A stretch of DNA of 64,000 bases from Methylobacterium sp. DB0501 (GCF_011043735.1 NZ_JAAKGV010000013.1:136066-200065); one strand, 5' to 3'. Shown: positions 35,332 to 45,054, numbered from the stretch's first letter. Translations and numbers: made by a program. Notes: generated by a model from the letters alone, not told the origin.

Positions 35332-36000
35332 ATGAGCGTGTTCTTCGGCGCCACGCACCGGCAGCTCCAGGACGAGCACGGCACGCGCCGGCTGGCGGAC
35401 CGGCTGGAGGAGAATGCGCACGCGGCGTTCGAGCCGCAGGAGCGCGCCTTCATCGAGGGCGTCGCGCTGTTCTTCCTGAGCACCGTCGACGAGCACGGCC
35501 AGCCGACCGTGTCCTACAAGGGCGGGGCGGCCGGGTTCGTGCGGGTGACCGGCCCGAGCGAGCTGGTCTTCCCGAGCTACGACGGCAACGGTATGTTCAT
35601 GACGCTCGGCAATATCGCGGCGACTGCGCGGGTCGGCCTGCTGTTCATCGATTTCGAGCGGCCCCACCGCCTGCGCGTGCACGGCACCGCCCAACTGACC
35701 CGGGAGGAGGGGCTGCTCGCGCTCTATCCCGGCGCCGACGGCGTGGTGCGGGTCACCGCGACGCAGATCTTCGTCAATTGCGGCCGCTACATCCACCGCA
35801 GCGCCGGAGCGACGCCCTCGCCGCACGTCCCGGACCACCGGGGGCGCCAGCCCTTCCCGGCCTGGAAGCGGCTCGACCTGTTCGAGGGCACGCTGCCGGA
35901 GATGGATGCCCGGCAGGTCGAAAGGGTCGGCGGGACGATCCCGCTCGGCGATTACCCGGGCGAAGCCGACCCGGCCCCGGAGCTGCTTCCGGGCCGTTGA
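35332..36000 (+). CDS. pyridoxamine 5'-phosphate oxidase-like flavin-binding protein
   Basis: This 222-residue protein has the split-barrel FMN-binding fold: AFIEGVALFFLSTVDEHGQP (strand 1), VSYKGGAAGFVRV, ELVFPSYDGNGMFMTLGNIA and VGLLFIDFERPHRLRVHGTA. Close relatives are annotated as PNPOx-family or pyridoxamine oxidase-related proteins. True PdxH is shorter and lacks this extra C-terminus. GGGGGGAC precedes the ATG. Function is not established; heme- or F420-like redox chemistry are alternatives. It stands alone, facing the Inh-type inhibitor gene tail to tail. Confidence 0.85.
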   Translation: MSVFFGATHRQLQDEHGTRRLADRLEENAHAAFEPQERAFIEGVALFFLSTVDEHGQPTVSYKGGAAGFVRVTGPSELVFPSYDGNGMFMTLGNIAATARVGLLFIDFERPHRLRVHGTAQLTREEGLLALYPGADGVVRVTATQIFVNCGRYIHRSAGATPSPHVPDHRGRQPFPAWKRLDLFEGTLPEMDARQVERVGGTIPLGDYPGEADPAPELLPGR

Positions 36001-36016
36001 GGCCGGGAGCCGTCGC

Positions 36017-36772
36017 TCACGGCTCCACCCGCCGCAGCACGAAGGTCGTCCCGACCTCCGGGTCGCGGCGCCAGCGCCCCTCCCCCACCGGGATCAGCTC
36101 GACGCTGTGGCCGCGCCGGGCGACGAGGACGAGGCGGCCGGCCTCGTAGTGCCAGGCGGTGGGATCGAACACGGCGAGGCCCGGGTCGCGGCAGCCCTCC
36201 TGTACCTGGGCGCCGTCGGCCCTGAGCATCACCCGGCAGACGTCCTTCTCGACGAAGCGGTCGAGGGTGTAGAGCCCGGTCACCGCGGCGGCGGTGGCGG
36301 GCGCGACGGCGAAGCCCTCGCGCGACGCCTCGCGCGCGCTCGGCGGCGTCGAGAGGGCAGCCGGCGTCACCAGCGGGGTGTCCGGCGGCAGAGGCCGCGA
36401 TCCGCCCTGAGCCAGGCTGTAGCGCTCGCCGCCGAGCGATTCCGCGCTGCGCGGACGCTCCCCCTCCGGGCCTGCGAAGGCCAGGACCGGCTGTCCCTCC
36501 CGGTCGAGAAGCTGGATCAGGTCGCCGTCCTGGCGCCAGCCGGCGAGGCCGTTGACCACCGGGAGCGCGCGGCGGCAGCCGGCCGGAAAGCGCAGGGCCT
36601 GGCCGACCGGGCCGGCCTCCGCCGCCAGCATCAGGCCGCAGCGGCGGAAGCTCCCGTCGAGCGCCAGTTCCCACGGCCCCGCGGCGTCGCGGGACGAGCC
36701 CGCTTCCTGCGCCGCCGCGCATCCCGTCCAGGCAAGCAGACCGAGGACCGGGAGCAGGCGGCGCAGGCACAT
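36017..36772 (-). CDS. Inh/AprI-type metalloprotease inhibitor with two Inh repeats
   Basis: This 251-residue exported protein has the signal region LRRLLPVLGLLAWTGCAAAQ. A cysteine at residue 18 sits at a poor lipobox, so lipoprotein and soluble periplasmic forms are both possible. Two similar beta-barrel units of about 80-90 residues follow. The first (about 32-115) has GPWELALDGSFRRCGLMLAA...CRRALPVVNGLAGW, the second (about 165-251) VTGLYTLDRFVEKDVCRVMLR...CRDPGLAVF...WHYEAGRLVL. Each keeps the Cys pair of the Inh fold. Inh proteins protect periplasmic contents from serralysin-type metalloproteases, but no serralysin or type I secretion gene is in the window. Tandem Inh units are less common than single ones. 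Confidence 0.8.
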   Translation of the reverse strand: MCLRRLLPVLGLLAWTGCAAAQEAGSSRDAAGPWELALDGSFRRCGLMLAAEAGPVGQALRFPAGCRRALPVVNGLAGWRQDGDLIQLLDREGQPVLAFAGPEGERPRSAESLGGERYSLAQGGSRPLPPDTPLVTPAALSTPPSAREASREGFAVAPATAAAVTGLYTLDRFVEKDVCRVMLRADGAQVQEGCRDPGLAVFDPTAWHYEAGRLVLVARRGHSVELIPVGEGRWRRDPEVGTTFVLRRVEP

Positions 36773-36786
36773 GGCACGGGTCTCTT

Positions 36787-37749
36787 CTAGGTCTGAGCCT
36801 TCCAGGGTGTCTCGGCCACGGGGGTCACCGGACCGTTGCCCTGGAACCAGGAGGTCAGGTTATCAACGACGAGCTGGCCCATCGCGTTGCGTGTGTGGAC
36901 CGAGGCCGAGCCGACATGTGGCAGGAGAACCGCATGCTCCTGGGCGATCAGGGCGTCCGGCACCTTCGGCTCGTCGGCGAAGACGTCGAGGCCGGCGCTC
37001 TGGATCGTGCCGTCGGCCAGAGCCGCGGCCAGCGCGTCCTCATCCACCAGCGTGCCGCGGGCGACGTTGACGAGCACGCCCTGCGGCCCCAGCGCCTCCA
37101 GCACCTCGCGGCCGACGATGTTCTTCGTCTCGGGACCGCCGGGGGCGACCACCATCAGCACGTCGCAGGCCTTCGCCATCTCGAGGAGCGAGGGGACGTA
37201 CTCGTAGGGCACGTCCGCCTGCTTCGTCCGGCCGTGATAGGCGATCGGCAGCCCGAAGGCGACGAGGCGGTGGGCGATCGCCCGGCCGATGCGGCCGAGG
37301 CCGAGGATGCCGACCTTGCGCCCGCGCAGGGTGCCGGTGAGCGGATAGGGCTTTTCCAGCCACTTGCCCTGGCGCAGGTAGCGGTCGACCTGCGGGATCT
37401 GCCGCACGGTGGCGAGCAGCAGGCCCACCGCCAGGTCGGCGACCTCGTCGGTCAGCACGTCGGGCGTATTCGTCACGATCACGCCGCGCCGGCCGCAGGC
37501 CGCCGCGTCGATCGTGTCGTAGCCGACGCCGAAATTGGCGACGATCTCGAGCTTCGGCAGCCGGTCGAGCAACGCGTCGTTCACGTGGACGTGGCTCACC
37601 GCCATGCCGCGGATCTTCGGCCCGACCTCGTCGATGAGGCGCTCCTTGTCCTCCACCAGGTCACCGCGGTGAACGGTGAAATGCCTCTCCAGGCTCTCGG
37701 TCACGAGCGGCGACATCGGCCGCAGGATTAGAACATCTGTGGACTTCAA
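36787..37749 (-). CDS. D-2-hydroxyacid dehydrogenase (glyoxylate/hydroxypyruvate reductase-like)
   Basis: This 320-residue NAD(P)-dependent enzyme has the Rossmann motif VGILGLGRIGRAIAHRL. The catalytic residues are present: Arg in VNVARGTLVDEDAL, Glu in VFADEPKVP and His in LLPHVGSASVH. NFGVGYDTIDAAACGRRGV is typical of the GhrB/HprA group that reduces glyoxylate and hydroxypyruvate. The frame is open upstream, but family N-termini (MKSTDVLILRP) need the TTG at 37749, preceded by GGGAGACAGGC. It is divergent from the ABC importer, which could be co-regulated in C2 or polyol use; that is inference. In methylotrophs such enzymes often serve the serine cycle. Confidence 0.9.
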   Translation of the reverse strand: MKSTDVLILRPMSPLVTESLERHFTVHRGDLVEDKERLIDEVGPKIRGMAVSHVHVNDALLDRLPKLEIVANFGVGYDTIDAAACGRRGVIVTNTPDVLTDEVADLAVGLLLATVRQIPQVDRYLRQGKWLEKPYPLTGTLRGRKVGILGLGRIGRAIAHRLVAFGLPIAYHGRTKQADVPYEYVPSLLEMAKACDVLMVVAPGGPETKNIVGREVLEALGPQGVLVNVARGTLVDEDALAAALADGTIQSAGLDVFADEPKVPDALIAQEHAVLLPHVGSASVHTRNAMGQLVVDNLTSWFQGNGPVTPVAETPWKAQT

Positions 37750-38023
37750 GCCTGTCTCCCGGTCGTTTCTGGCGCATCCGACGATGGGCGCATGGCGAGG
37801 GCGCTTGATCTTGCGCCCCGCGCGCCCGATGATGGCCGCCAACACGAGAGGCGGCAAGACAGGCCGCCCCGTTCGACGGGTCGAGGAAACACCCCATGAG
37901 CGCCAGACGCCCCGCCGCGGGCCCGCCTGTCGTGTGTTCGTCGTCTGCCTGTGGCAGCGCTGCCGTTCCGGTCCGCGCGCCGCGCGCGACCTTCCTTTAG
38001 AAGAAACACGACACGAGGAGCCG

Positions 38024-39115
<1,092 letters not shown>

Positions 39116-39234
39116 GCGAAGACTCGGGGACGCCGCGAAGCAGGAAGTCCGACCGGCAAGCGGGACGCCATCCCGCCGCCGGCCGGCTGCAACGATAAGA
39201 AATCACATCCGATCACCCTGGGAGAGACGCCACG

Positions 39235-40545
39235 ATGTCAGCCTTCGACCGTCGCCAGATCCTCAAGGGGGGCGCCGCCCTCGGCCTCGCCTCCGCGGCC
39301 GGCCTGGAGGGCTTCGCCCGCGCCTGGGCGCAGGAGAACCAGTGGAAGCCCGAACCGGGCGCCTCGCTCAAGCTCCTGCGCTGGAAGCGCTTCATCCCCT
39401 CCGAGGACGAGGCCTTCATGCGCCTCGTCGACGCCTTCACCAAGGCGACCGGCGTGCCGGTCACGGTGACGAGCGAGTCCTTCGACGACATCCAGCCCAA
39501 GGCGTCGGTCGCGGCCAATACCGGCCAGGGCCCGGACATGGTCTGGGGCCTCTACTCCTTCCCGGCCCTCTTTCCGTCGAAGTGCATCGAGGTCGGCGAC
39601 GTCGCGGACTATCTCGGCAAGAAGTACGGCGGCTGGCTGCCCGCAGCCGAGGCCTACGGCAAGGTCAAGGGCAAGTGGATCGCCATCCCGATGGCGTTCA
39701 ACGGCGGCTACCTCAACTATCGCATCTCGGCCATGAACAAGGCCGGATTCCAGAAGTTCCCCGAGGACCATGCCGGCTTCCTGGAACTGTGCCGGGCGAT
39801 GAAGAAGAACAACACCCCGGCCGGATTTGCCCTCGGCCATGCCACGGGTGACGCGAATTCGTGGATCCACTGGGCCCTGTGGTCGCACGACGCCTACCTG
39901 GTCGACGCCAACGAGAAGATCGTCATCAACTCGCCTGAGACCGCCAAGGCGCTCGACTACGTCAAGGCGCTGTACGAGACCTTCGTGCCCGGCACGGTGT
40001 CGTGGAACGATTCGTCCAACAACAAGGCGTTCTTGTCCGGCGACCTGTACCTGACCAATAACGGCATCTCGATCTACGCCGCGGCCAAGAACGACAAGAA
40101 GGACATCGCGGCGGACATGGACCACGCCGCCTACCCGGTCGGCAAGTCCGGCAAGCCGACCGAGTTCCAGCTCGCCTTCCCGATCCTGGCCTACACCTAC
40201 ACCAAGGCGCCCAACGCCTGTAAGGCCTTCATGGCCTTCGCGCTGGAAGCCCAGAACTACAATGCCTGGCTCGAGGCGTCGCAGGGCTACCTCTGCCACC
40301 CGCTCCAGGCCTACGCCAACAACCCGATCTGGACCGCCGACCCGAAGAACAAGGTGTTCGGGGAAGCCTCGACCCGCACGCTCGCCGCCGGCGGCCTCGC
40401 CCCGGTGAGCGAGAAGGTGGCCGCCGTGCTCGCCGACTTCGTCGTCGTCGACATGTTCGCCTCCTATTGCACCGGTCGCGAGGACCTGAAGAGCGCGATC
40501 AAGACGGCCGAGCGGCAGGCACAGCGGATCTTCCGGTCGGCCTGA
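39235..40545 (+). CDS. ABC importer extracellular solute-binding protein (family 1)
   Basis: This 436-residue periplasmic sugar- or polyol-binding protein has a twin-arginine signal: FDRRQILKGGAALGLASAAG, with mature protein after about residue 33. The body carries typical family 1 segments (ASLKLLRWKRFIPSEDEAFM, SNNKAFLSGDLYLTNNGISI, AFPILAYTYTK). Trp and Asn/Gln residues in the cleft are suggestive of carbohydrate. It lies between the ATPase and the permeases, with a 334-bp gap behind it that holds two REP-like palindromes. The ligand is not identifiable; related operons import glycerol-3-phosphate, sorbitol/mannitol or oligosaccharides. Confidence 0.93.
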   Translation: MSAFDRRQILKGGAALGLASAAGLEGFARAWAQENQWKPEPGASLKLLRWKRFIPSEDEAFMRLVDAFTKATGVPVTVTSESFDDIQPKASVAANTGQGPDMVWGLYSFPALFPSKCIEVGDVADYLGKKYGGWLPAAEAYGKVKGKWIAIPMAFNGGYLNYRISAMNKAGFQKFPEDHAGFLELCRAMKKNNTPAGFALGHATGDANSWIHWALWSHDAYLVDANEKIVINSPETAKALDYVKALYETFVPGTVSWNDSSNNKAFLSGDLYLTNNGISIYAAAKNDKKDIAADMDHAAYPVGKSGKPTEFQLAFPILAYTYTKAPNACKAFMAFALEAQNYNAWLEASQGYLCHPLQAYANNPIWTADPKNKVFGEASTRTLAAGGLAPVSEKVAAVLADFVVVDMFASYCTGREDLKSAIKTAERQAQRIFRSA

Positions 40546-40879
40546 CGAGCGCCGATACCTCCAGTGTGAAACTCCGCTCGAAGGCCTCGACGGATCACAC
40601 GCACTCCATCGTCATTCCGGGGCCGCGACAGCGGAGCCCGGAATCCAGACACTCAAGTGGAACAGCAACAGGCGGGACGAAGACAGCTTCGTTCTGCACG
40701 ACCTGCGGTTCTGGATCCCGGGCTCCGCTGTCGCGGCCCCGGGACGGCCCTGTGAAGCTGGAACGTGAGCGTCCATCCTGCCGTCGATGCAGTCGACGAC
40801 GCTCTACAGTCCCTGAGACGTCTATTTCCTGTTCCCATCCGCAGGAACAAGATCAAACAACACCCGGAGGAGGCTCCCC
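40546..40879. other. long intra-operon gap between binding protein and permease
   Basis: At 334 bp this is far longer than the other gaps in the operon (119 bp and 16 bp). It contains no gene. Its main content is the inverted pair of REP-like palindromes at 40614-40745, described separately. The permease ribosome site GGAGG lies at 40866-40870. Confidence 0.6.
40614..40745. repeat. inverted pair of REP-like palindromes (copies C and D)
   Basis: The left unit (40614-40648) folds as ATTCCGGG-G-CCGC-GACA-GCGG-AG-CCCGGAAT. The right unit (40711-40745) is its reverse complement apart from three mismatches in 35 bp. The two units are about 62 bp apart. Either unit can form a hairpin alone, or the two can pair into one long stem. 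They lie inside an ABC operon, between the binding-protein and permease genes. Confidence 0.85.
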
Positions 40880-41824
40880 GTGGCCGACATCGCCCTCGCC
40901 CGCCCCGCCGCGGCGGCGCCCACGACCGGCTCGGCCTGGAGCCGGTTCCGGACGAGCCGCGGCTGGCTGGGCTTCTGGTTCATGCTGCCGGCAGCCGCGA
41001 TCCTGCTGCTGTTCCTCGCCTATCCGCTGGCGAAGGGCGTCTGGCTCTCGCTCACCGACACCCGGATCGGGCGCGGCGGCAACTTCGTCGGGCTCGAGAA
41101 CTACGAGTGGCTGTGGGACGACAGCGTCTTCTGGCTCTCGGTGTTCAACACGCTGGTCTATACCGGCTTCGCCTCGGTGGCGAAGTTCGGAATCGGCCTC
41201 TACCTGGCCCTGCTCCTCAACAAGCGGCTGCCGTTCAAGGCGCTGATCCGCTCGATCGTGCTGATCCCCTTCGTCGTGCCGACCGTGCTCTCGGCGCTGG
41301 CCTTCTGGTGGATCTTCGACAGCCAGTTCTCGATCATCTCGTGGTCGCTGCGCCATCTCGGCCTGCTCGACCGCAACATCGATTTCCTCGGCGATCCGAC
41401 CATGGCGCGGATCTGCGTGACCTTCGCCAATATCTGGCGCGGCGTGCCGTTCATCGCCATCACGCTGCTCGCCGGCCTGCAGACCGTGTCGCCCTCGCTC
41501 TACGAGGCGGCGACGATCGACGGCGCGACGCCGTGGCAGAACTTCCGCCACATCACCCTGCCGCTGCTCACCCCGATCATCGCCGTGGTGATGACCTTCT
41601 CGGTGCTGTTCACCTTCACCGACTTCCAGCTGATCTGGGCGATGACCCGCGGCGGCCCCGTCAATGCCACCCACCTGATGGCGACCCTGTCCTACCAGCG
41701 CGGCATCCTGTCGGGGAATCTCGGCGAGGGCGCAGCCATCGCCACCGCGATGGTGCCGTTCCTGATCCTGGCCATCGCGATCTCGTGGTTCGGGCTCCAG
41801 AACCGCAAGTGGCAGACCGGCTGA
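40880..41824 (+). CDS. ABC importer permease (MalF/UgpA type)
   Basis: This 314-residue inner-membrane subunit has about six membrane helices, starting at GWLGFWFMLPAAAILLLFLAY. The EAA loop YEAATIDGATPWQNFRHITL contacts the ATPase. The start is GTG at 40880 preceded by GGAGG. It pairs with the next gene to form the channel. The extra N-terminal tail (ALARPAAAAPTTGSAWSRF) is common in alphaproteobacterial members. Confidence 0.94.
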   Translation: MADIALARPAAAAPTTGSAWSRFRTSRGWLGFWFMLPAAAILLLFLAYPLAKGVWLSLTDTRIGRGGNFVGLENYEWLWDDSVFWLSVFNTLVYTGFASVAKFGIGLYLALLLNKRLPFKALIRSIVLIPFVVPTVLSALAFWWIFDSQFSIISWSLRHLGLLDRNIDFLGDPTMARICVTFANIWRGVPFIAITLLAGLQTVSPSLYEAATIDGATPWQNFRHITLPLLTPIIAVVMTFSVLFTFTDFQLIWAMTRGGPVNATHLMATLSYQRGILSGNLGEGAAIATAMVPFLILAIAISWFGLQNRKWQTG

Positions 41825-41840
41825 GAAGGAAACAGCAACG

Positions 41841-42731
41841 ATGGCCGCGACCGCAACCCCCGACACCCCCGACGACAGCGAGGGCATGGCCTATCTCGAC
41901 ACGCTGCCGAGGCGCGTCGTCACGGTCTACCTGCCGCTCTTCGTCATCCTGGTGGTGCTGCTCTTCCCGTTCTACTGGATGGCGCTGACCGCCATCAAAC
42001 CGGACGAGCAGCTCATCGACATGGAGACCTACAACCCGTTCTGGGTGGTCTCGCCGACGCTCAAGCACATCTCGAAGCTGCTGTTCCAGACCCACTATCC
42101 GCTGTGGCTGTGGAACACGATGATGATCTCGGTGGCGGCCACCGTGCTGTCGCTGTTCGCCAGCGTGCTGGCCGCCTACGCGATCGTGCGGATCCGCTAC
42201 AAGGGCGCGGTCGTCGTCGGCGCGGCGATCTTCCTCGCCTACCTGGTGCCGCCCTCGATCCTGTTCATTCCGCTCGCCACCATCATCCAGGCCTACGGGC
42301 TCTACGATTCGCCCTTCGCCCTGGTGCTGGTCTACCCCACCATCCTGATCCCGTTCTCCACTTGGCTGCTGATGGGCTACTTCAAGACCATCCCCTACGA
42401 GCTGGAGGAATGCGCGCTCATCGACGGGGCGAGCCGCTGGCAGATCCTCGTCAAGATCATCCTGCCGCTGGCGGTGCCGGGGCTGATCTCGGCCGGCATC
42501 TTCTCGCTGACCCTGTGCTGGAACGAGTTCATCTACGCCCTCACCTTCCTGTCCTCGAGCGACAACAAGACCGTGCCGGTGGCGGTGGTGAGCGAGTTCG
42601 TCGACGGCGACATCTATCGCTGGGGCTCGCTGATGGCAGGCGCCCTGGTCGGCTCGCTGCCGCTGGTGATCCTGTACTCGTTCTTCGTCGAGCACTACGT
42701 CTCGGCGATGACCGGGGCGGTGAAGGAATAG
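41841..42731 (+). CDS. ABC importer permease (MalG/UgpE type)
   Basis: This 296-residue partner channel subunit has about six membrane helices and the EAA loop EECALIDGASRWQILVKIIL. It begins 16 bp after the first permease. The hydrophilic N-terminal 25 residues precede VVTVYLPLFVILVVLLFPFY, the first helix. It closes the four-gene operon. The operon lacks a dedicated regulator or catabolic gene on the same strand; the divergent 2-hydroxyacid dehydrogenase is the nearest metabolic neighbour. Confidence 0.94.
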   Translation: MAATATPDTPDDSEGMAYLDTLPRRVVTVYLPLFVILVVLLFPFYWMALTAIKPDEQLIDMETYNPFWVVSPTLKHISKLLFQTHYPLWLWNTMMISVAATVLSLFASVLAAYAIVRIRYKGAVVVGAAIFLAYLVPPSILFIPLATIIQAYGLYDSPFALVLVYPTILIPFSTWLLMGYFKTIPYELEECALIDGASRWQILVKIILPLAVPGLISAGIFSLTLCWNEFIYALTFLSSSDNKTVPVAVVSEFVDGDIYRWGSLMAGALVGSLPLVILYSFFVEHYVSAMTGAVKE

Positions 42732-42926
42732 CGATCCCGACGCCCCCGAACCGCCGCGCCCGGGGGCGCCCGGACAAGATCCGGGACGCGTGCGATCCTT
42801 GCATCCCCTTGCGGCGCATTGGGGTCTACCCGTCGGCGATCGAGCCGGTTACATGACGGGTCCGGCGGTGCGCACGCCATGCGCCCGGCCCTATCGTCAG
42901 GTCTTCGTGACAAGGCAACAATTCCG

Positions 42927-44342
42927 ATGACTGCCCCTCGCACCCTCTACGACAAGATCTGGGACGACCACGTCGTCGATCGTCAGCCGGACGGCACCTG
43001 CCTCCTCTACATCGACCGTCACCTCGTGCACGAGGTCACCTCTCCCCAGGCCTTCGAGGGGCTTCGTCTCGCCGGGCGCCGGGTGCGCCATCCGGAGAAG
43101 ACGCTGGCGGTCGTCGACCACAACGTCCAGACGTCGGACCGCAGCCTCGGCATCGAGGATCCCGAGAGCCGTACGCAGATCGACACGCTCGCCGACAACG
43201 TCCGCGAATTCGGCATCGAGTATTACGACGCGCTCGATAAGCGGCAGGGCATCGTCCACATCATCGGGCCGGAGCAGGGCTTCACCCTGCCGGGCCAGAC
43301 GATCGTCTGCGGCGATTCCCACACCTCGACCCACGGCGCCTTCGGGGCGCTCGCCCACGGCATCGGCACGTCGGAGGTCGAGCACGTGCTCGCCACCCAG
43401 ACGCTGATCCAGAAGAAGGCGAAGAACATGCGCGCCGTCGTCGACGGGCGCCTGCCCGCCGGCGTCACCGCCAAGGACATCATCCTGGCGATCATCGGCG
43501 AGATCGGCACCGCCGGCGGCACCGGCCATGTGCTGGAATATGCCGGCGAGGCGATCCGGGGCCTCTCGATGGAGGGCCGGATGACGATCTGCAACATGTC
43601 GATCGAGGGCGGTGCCCGCGCCGGCATGGTCGCCCCCGACGAGACCACCTTCGCCTACATCAAGGACCGGCCGAAGGCGCCGAAGGGCGAGGCGTTCGAG
43701 CGGGCGGTCGCCTACTGGCGCAACCTCGTCTCGGACGAGGGCGCGCATTTCGACCGCGAGATCCGGCTCGACGCCGCGAACCTGCCGCCGATCGTGACCT
43801 GGGGCACGAGCCCTGAGGACGTCGTCTCGGTCCAGGGCCGGGTGCCGGACCCGGCCTCGATCGAGGACGAGAACCTGCGCTCCTCCAAGGAGAAGGCGCT
43901 CTCCTACATGGGCCTGACCCCGGGCACGAAGATCACCGACATCGCCCTCGACAAGGTGTTCATCGGCTCCTGCACCAACGGCCGCATCGAGGACCTGCGG
44001 ATCGTCGCCCGCATGGTCGAGGGACGCAAGATCCACCCGAGCGTCTCCGGCATGGTGGTCCCGGGCTCCGGCCTGGTGAAGCAGCAGGCGGAGCAGGAGG
44101 GCCTCGCCAGGATCCTGATCGAGGCCGGCTTCGACTGGCGCGAGCCGGGCTGCTCGATGTGCCTCGGCATGAATGCCGACCGCCTCAAACCCCACGAGCG
44201 CTGCGCCTCGACCTCGAACCGCAACTTCGAGGGCCGCCAGGGCCACAAGGGCCGCACCCACCTCGTCTCCCCGGCGATGGCCGCCGCCGCCGCCATCGCG
44301 GGCCACTTCGTCGACATCCGCGAGTGGCCGGCCGGCAACTGA
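42927..44342 (+). CDS. leuC: 3-isopropylmalate dehydratase large subunit
   Basis: This 471-residue aconitase-family enzyme isomerises 2-isopropylmalate to 3-isopropylmalate in leucine synthesis, together with LeuD. The [4Fe-4S] ligands are Cys349 (FIGSCTNGRIEDL) and Cys409/Cys412 (PGCSMCLGMN). Substrate motifs HNVQT, GDSHTSTHGAFG and CASTSNRNFEGRQG are present. The frame is open 108 bp upstream; ATG 42927 gives the family N-terminus MTAPRTLYDKIWDDHVV. leuD is not adjacent, unlike many bacteria. A leucine tRNA lies directly downstream, behind a hairpin. The neighbourhood may be chance, but it puts two leucine-related genes side by side. Confidence 0.96.
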   Translation: MTAPRTLYDKIWDDHVVDRQPDGTCLLYIDRHLVHEVTSPQAFEGLRLAGRRVRHPEKTLAVVDHNVQTSDRSLGIEDPESRTQIDTLADNVREFGIEYYDALDKRQGIVHIIGPEQGFTLPGQTIVCGDSHTSTHGAFGALAHGIGTSEVEHVLATQTLIQKKAKNMRAVVDGRLPAGVTAKDIILAIIGEIGTAGGTGHVLEYAGEAIRGLSMEGRMTICNMSIEGGARAGMVAPDETTFAYIKDRPKAPKGEAFERAVAYWRNLVSDEGAHFDREIRLDAANLPPIVTWGTSPEDVVSVQGRVPDPASIEDENLRSSKEKALSYMGLTPGTKITDIALDKVFIGSCTNGRIEDLRIVARMVEGRKIHPSVSGMVVPGSGLVKQQAEQEGLARILIEAGFDWREPGCSMCLGMNADRLKPHERCASTSNRNFEGRQGHKGRTHLVSPAMAAAAAIAGHFVDIREWPAGN

Positions 44343-44414
44343 CGGCCTCGCGACGAAACGGCGGAGTTCGGCGTTGACGCCGGCTCCGCCGCCGACTAAA
44401 CGACTGACACCGGG

Positions 44415-44432
44415 GCGCCGCCAAGGCGGCGC
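44415..44432 (+). terminator. hairpin after leuC, ahead of the tRNA
   Basis: The stem GCGCCGC / GCGGCGC with a four-base CAAG loop is followed by TTTCGGG. It sits 73 bp after the leuC stop and 7 bp before the tRNA. It probably ends leuC transcription, or acts as a processing stem. An identical hairpin accompanies the second tRNA copy. Confidence 0.6.
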
Positions 44433-44438
44433 TTTCGG

Positions 44439-44523
44439 GCCCAGGTGGCGGAATTGGTAGACGCGCTGGTTTCAGGTACCAGTGGTGCAAGCCGTGGAGG
44501 TTCGAGTCCTCTCCTGGGCACCA
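44439..44523 (+). tRNA. tRNA-Leu (anticodon CAG), copy 1
   Basis: This 85-nt cloverleaf includes an encoded CCA. The acceptor stem is GCCCAGG/CCTGGGC with discriminator A. The anticodon arm CTGGT-TTCAGGT-ACCAG gives CAG, reading CUG leucine codons. The D-arm begins TGGCGGAATTGGTAGACGCG, and the long variable arm and GGTTCGAGTCC T-arm fit a class II tRNA-Leu. It is identical to the second copy at 44964. Confidence 0.95.
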
Positions 44524-44542
44524 ACACCCTTCAATGGTGTTG
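44522..44542 (+). terminator. hairpin after tRNA-Leu copy 1
   Basis: The stem CAACACC/GGTGTTG with a 7-base loop starts within the encoded CCA. Copy 2 has the same stem but a different 5-base loop (45047-45065), so the stem has been conserved while the loop changed. It may help termination or 3' processing. Confidence 0.55.
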
Positions 44543-44920
44543 ATGCTTCCCGCGATGCGGTGATCCTGAACTCGACCATTCATCACATCTGGTCATCCAG
44601 GGTGTCCGATGCAGGGCAATGCCGGCATCGGTGATCTCGCTTCCTGGCGTTCCCCTCCCCTGCCCAAACCCGCACTTTCCGCGGATCCGGAATTTCCGGA
44701 GGGGGCCTCGAGCGGCGAAGACAAATCATCGCCACCGGCGCCTGTCTCCACCCCGGTAGCGGCCTCGAGAAGGCGCCCTGCGGTCGCACCTCAGGCTGCC
44801 GCGGGTGCGATGACGCGGAGTGCCGGCTGGCGGAATGACCGCGTCGGCTCGGTCCCCACGCCCCGCCGCTCATTCCGCGCCACCCCCGCTCAATCCCGTT
44901 GACGCCGTCGCCGCCACGCT
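44543..44920. other. spacer between the two tRNA-Leu copies
   Basis: About 380 bp hold no supported gene; the open frames are unlike coding sequence. The final 23 bp (from 44898) show weak similarity to the DNA just before copy 1 (GTTGACGCCG in both). This marks the left end of the duplicated unit. Confidence 0.5.
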
Positions 44921-45054
44921 CTAAACGACTGACACCGGGGCGCCGCCAAGGCGGCGCTTTCGGGCCCAGGTGGCGGAATTGGTAGACGCGCTGGTTTCAG
45001 GTACCAGTGGTGCAAGCCGTGGAGGTTCGAGTCCTCTCCTGGGCACCAACACCC
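44921..45054. repeat. tandem-duplicated tRNA-Leu block, copy 2
   Basis: Identical to 44396-44529 over 134 bp. It includes the hairpin at 44940-44957 (GCGCCGC/GCGGCGC, loop CAAG) and the whole second tRNA-Leu gene. Confidence 0.9.
44964..45048 (+). tRNA. tRNA-Leu (anticodon CAG), copy 2
   Basis: The gene is an exact copy of the one at 44439, including CCA, with the same preceding hairpin. In a GC-rich genome CUG is expected to be the main leucine codon, so a second copy raises the supply of its decoder. It is followed by a CAACACC/GGTGTTG stem. Confidence 0.95.

Larger units (their letters stand above)
44396..44529. repeat. tandem-duplicated tRNA-Leu block, copy 1
   Basis: This 134-bp block (CTAAACGACTGACACCGGGG at its left end) recurs identically at 44921-45054, 525 bp away. 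It holds the hairpin at 44415-44432 and the tRNA. Weaker similarity continues outward on both sides: GTTGACGCCG about 23 bp upstream in both copies, and a conserved hairpin downstream. The duplicated unit was therefore larger and has since drifted. Confidence 0.9.

Noticed and set aside
42732..42926. A GC hairpin before leuC as a leader attenuator
   Set aside because: No leucine-rich leader peptide is visible in the 195-bp gap and the hairpin lacks a T-run.
44415..44432. The hairpin before the tRNA as a riboswitch or leader attenuator of leucine genes
   Set aside because: It is downstream of leuC, very short, and has no leader peptide; a terminator or processing stem explains it better.
44396..45054. 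tRNA duplication as an attachment site or prophage remnant
   Set aside because: Both copies are complete tRNAs with CCA and flanking hairpins; there is no integrase, and the 380-bp spacer has no phage-like gene.
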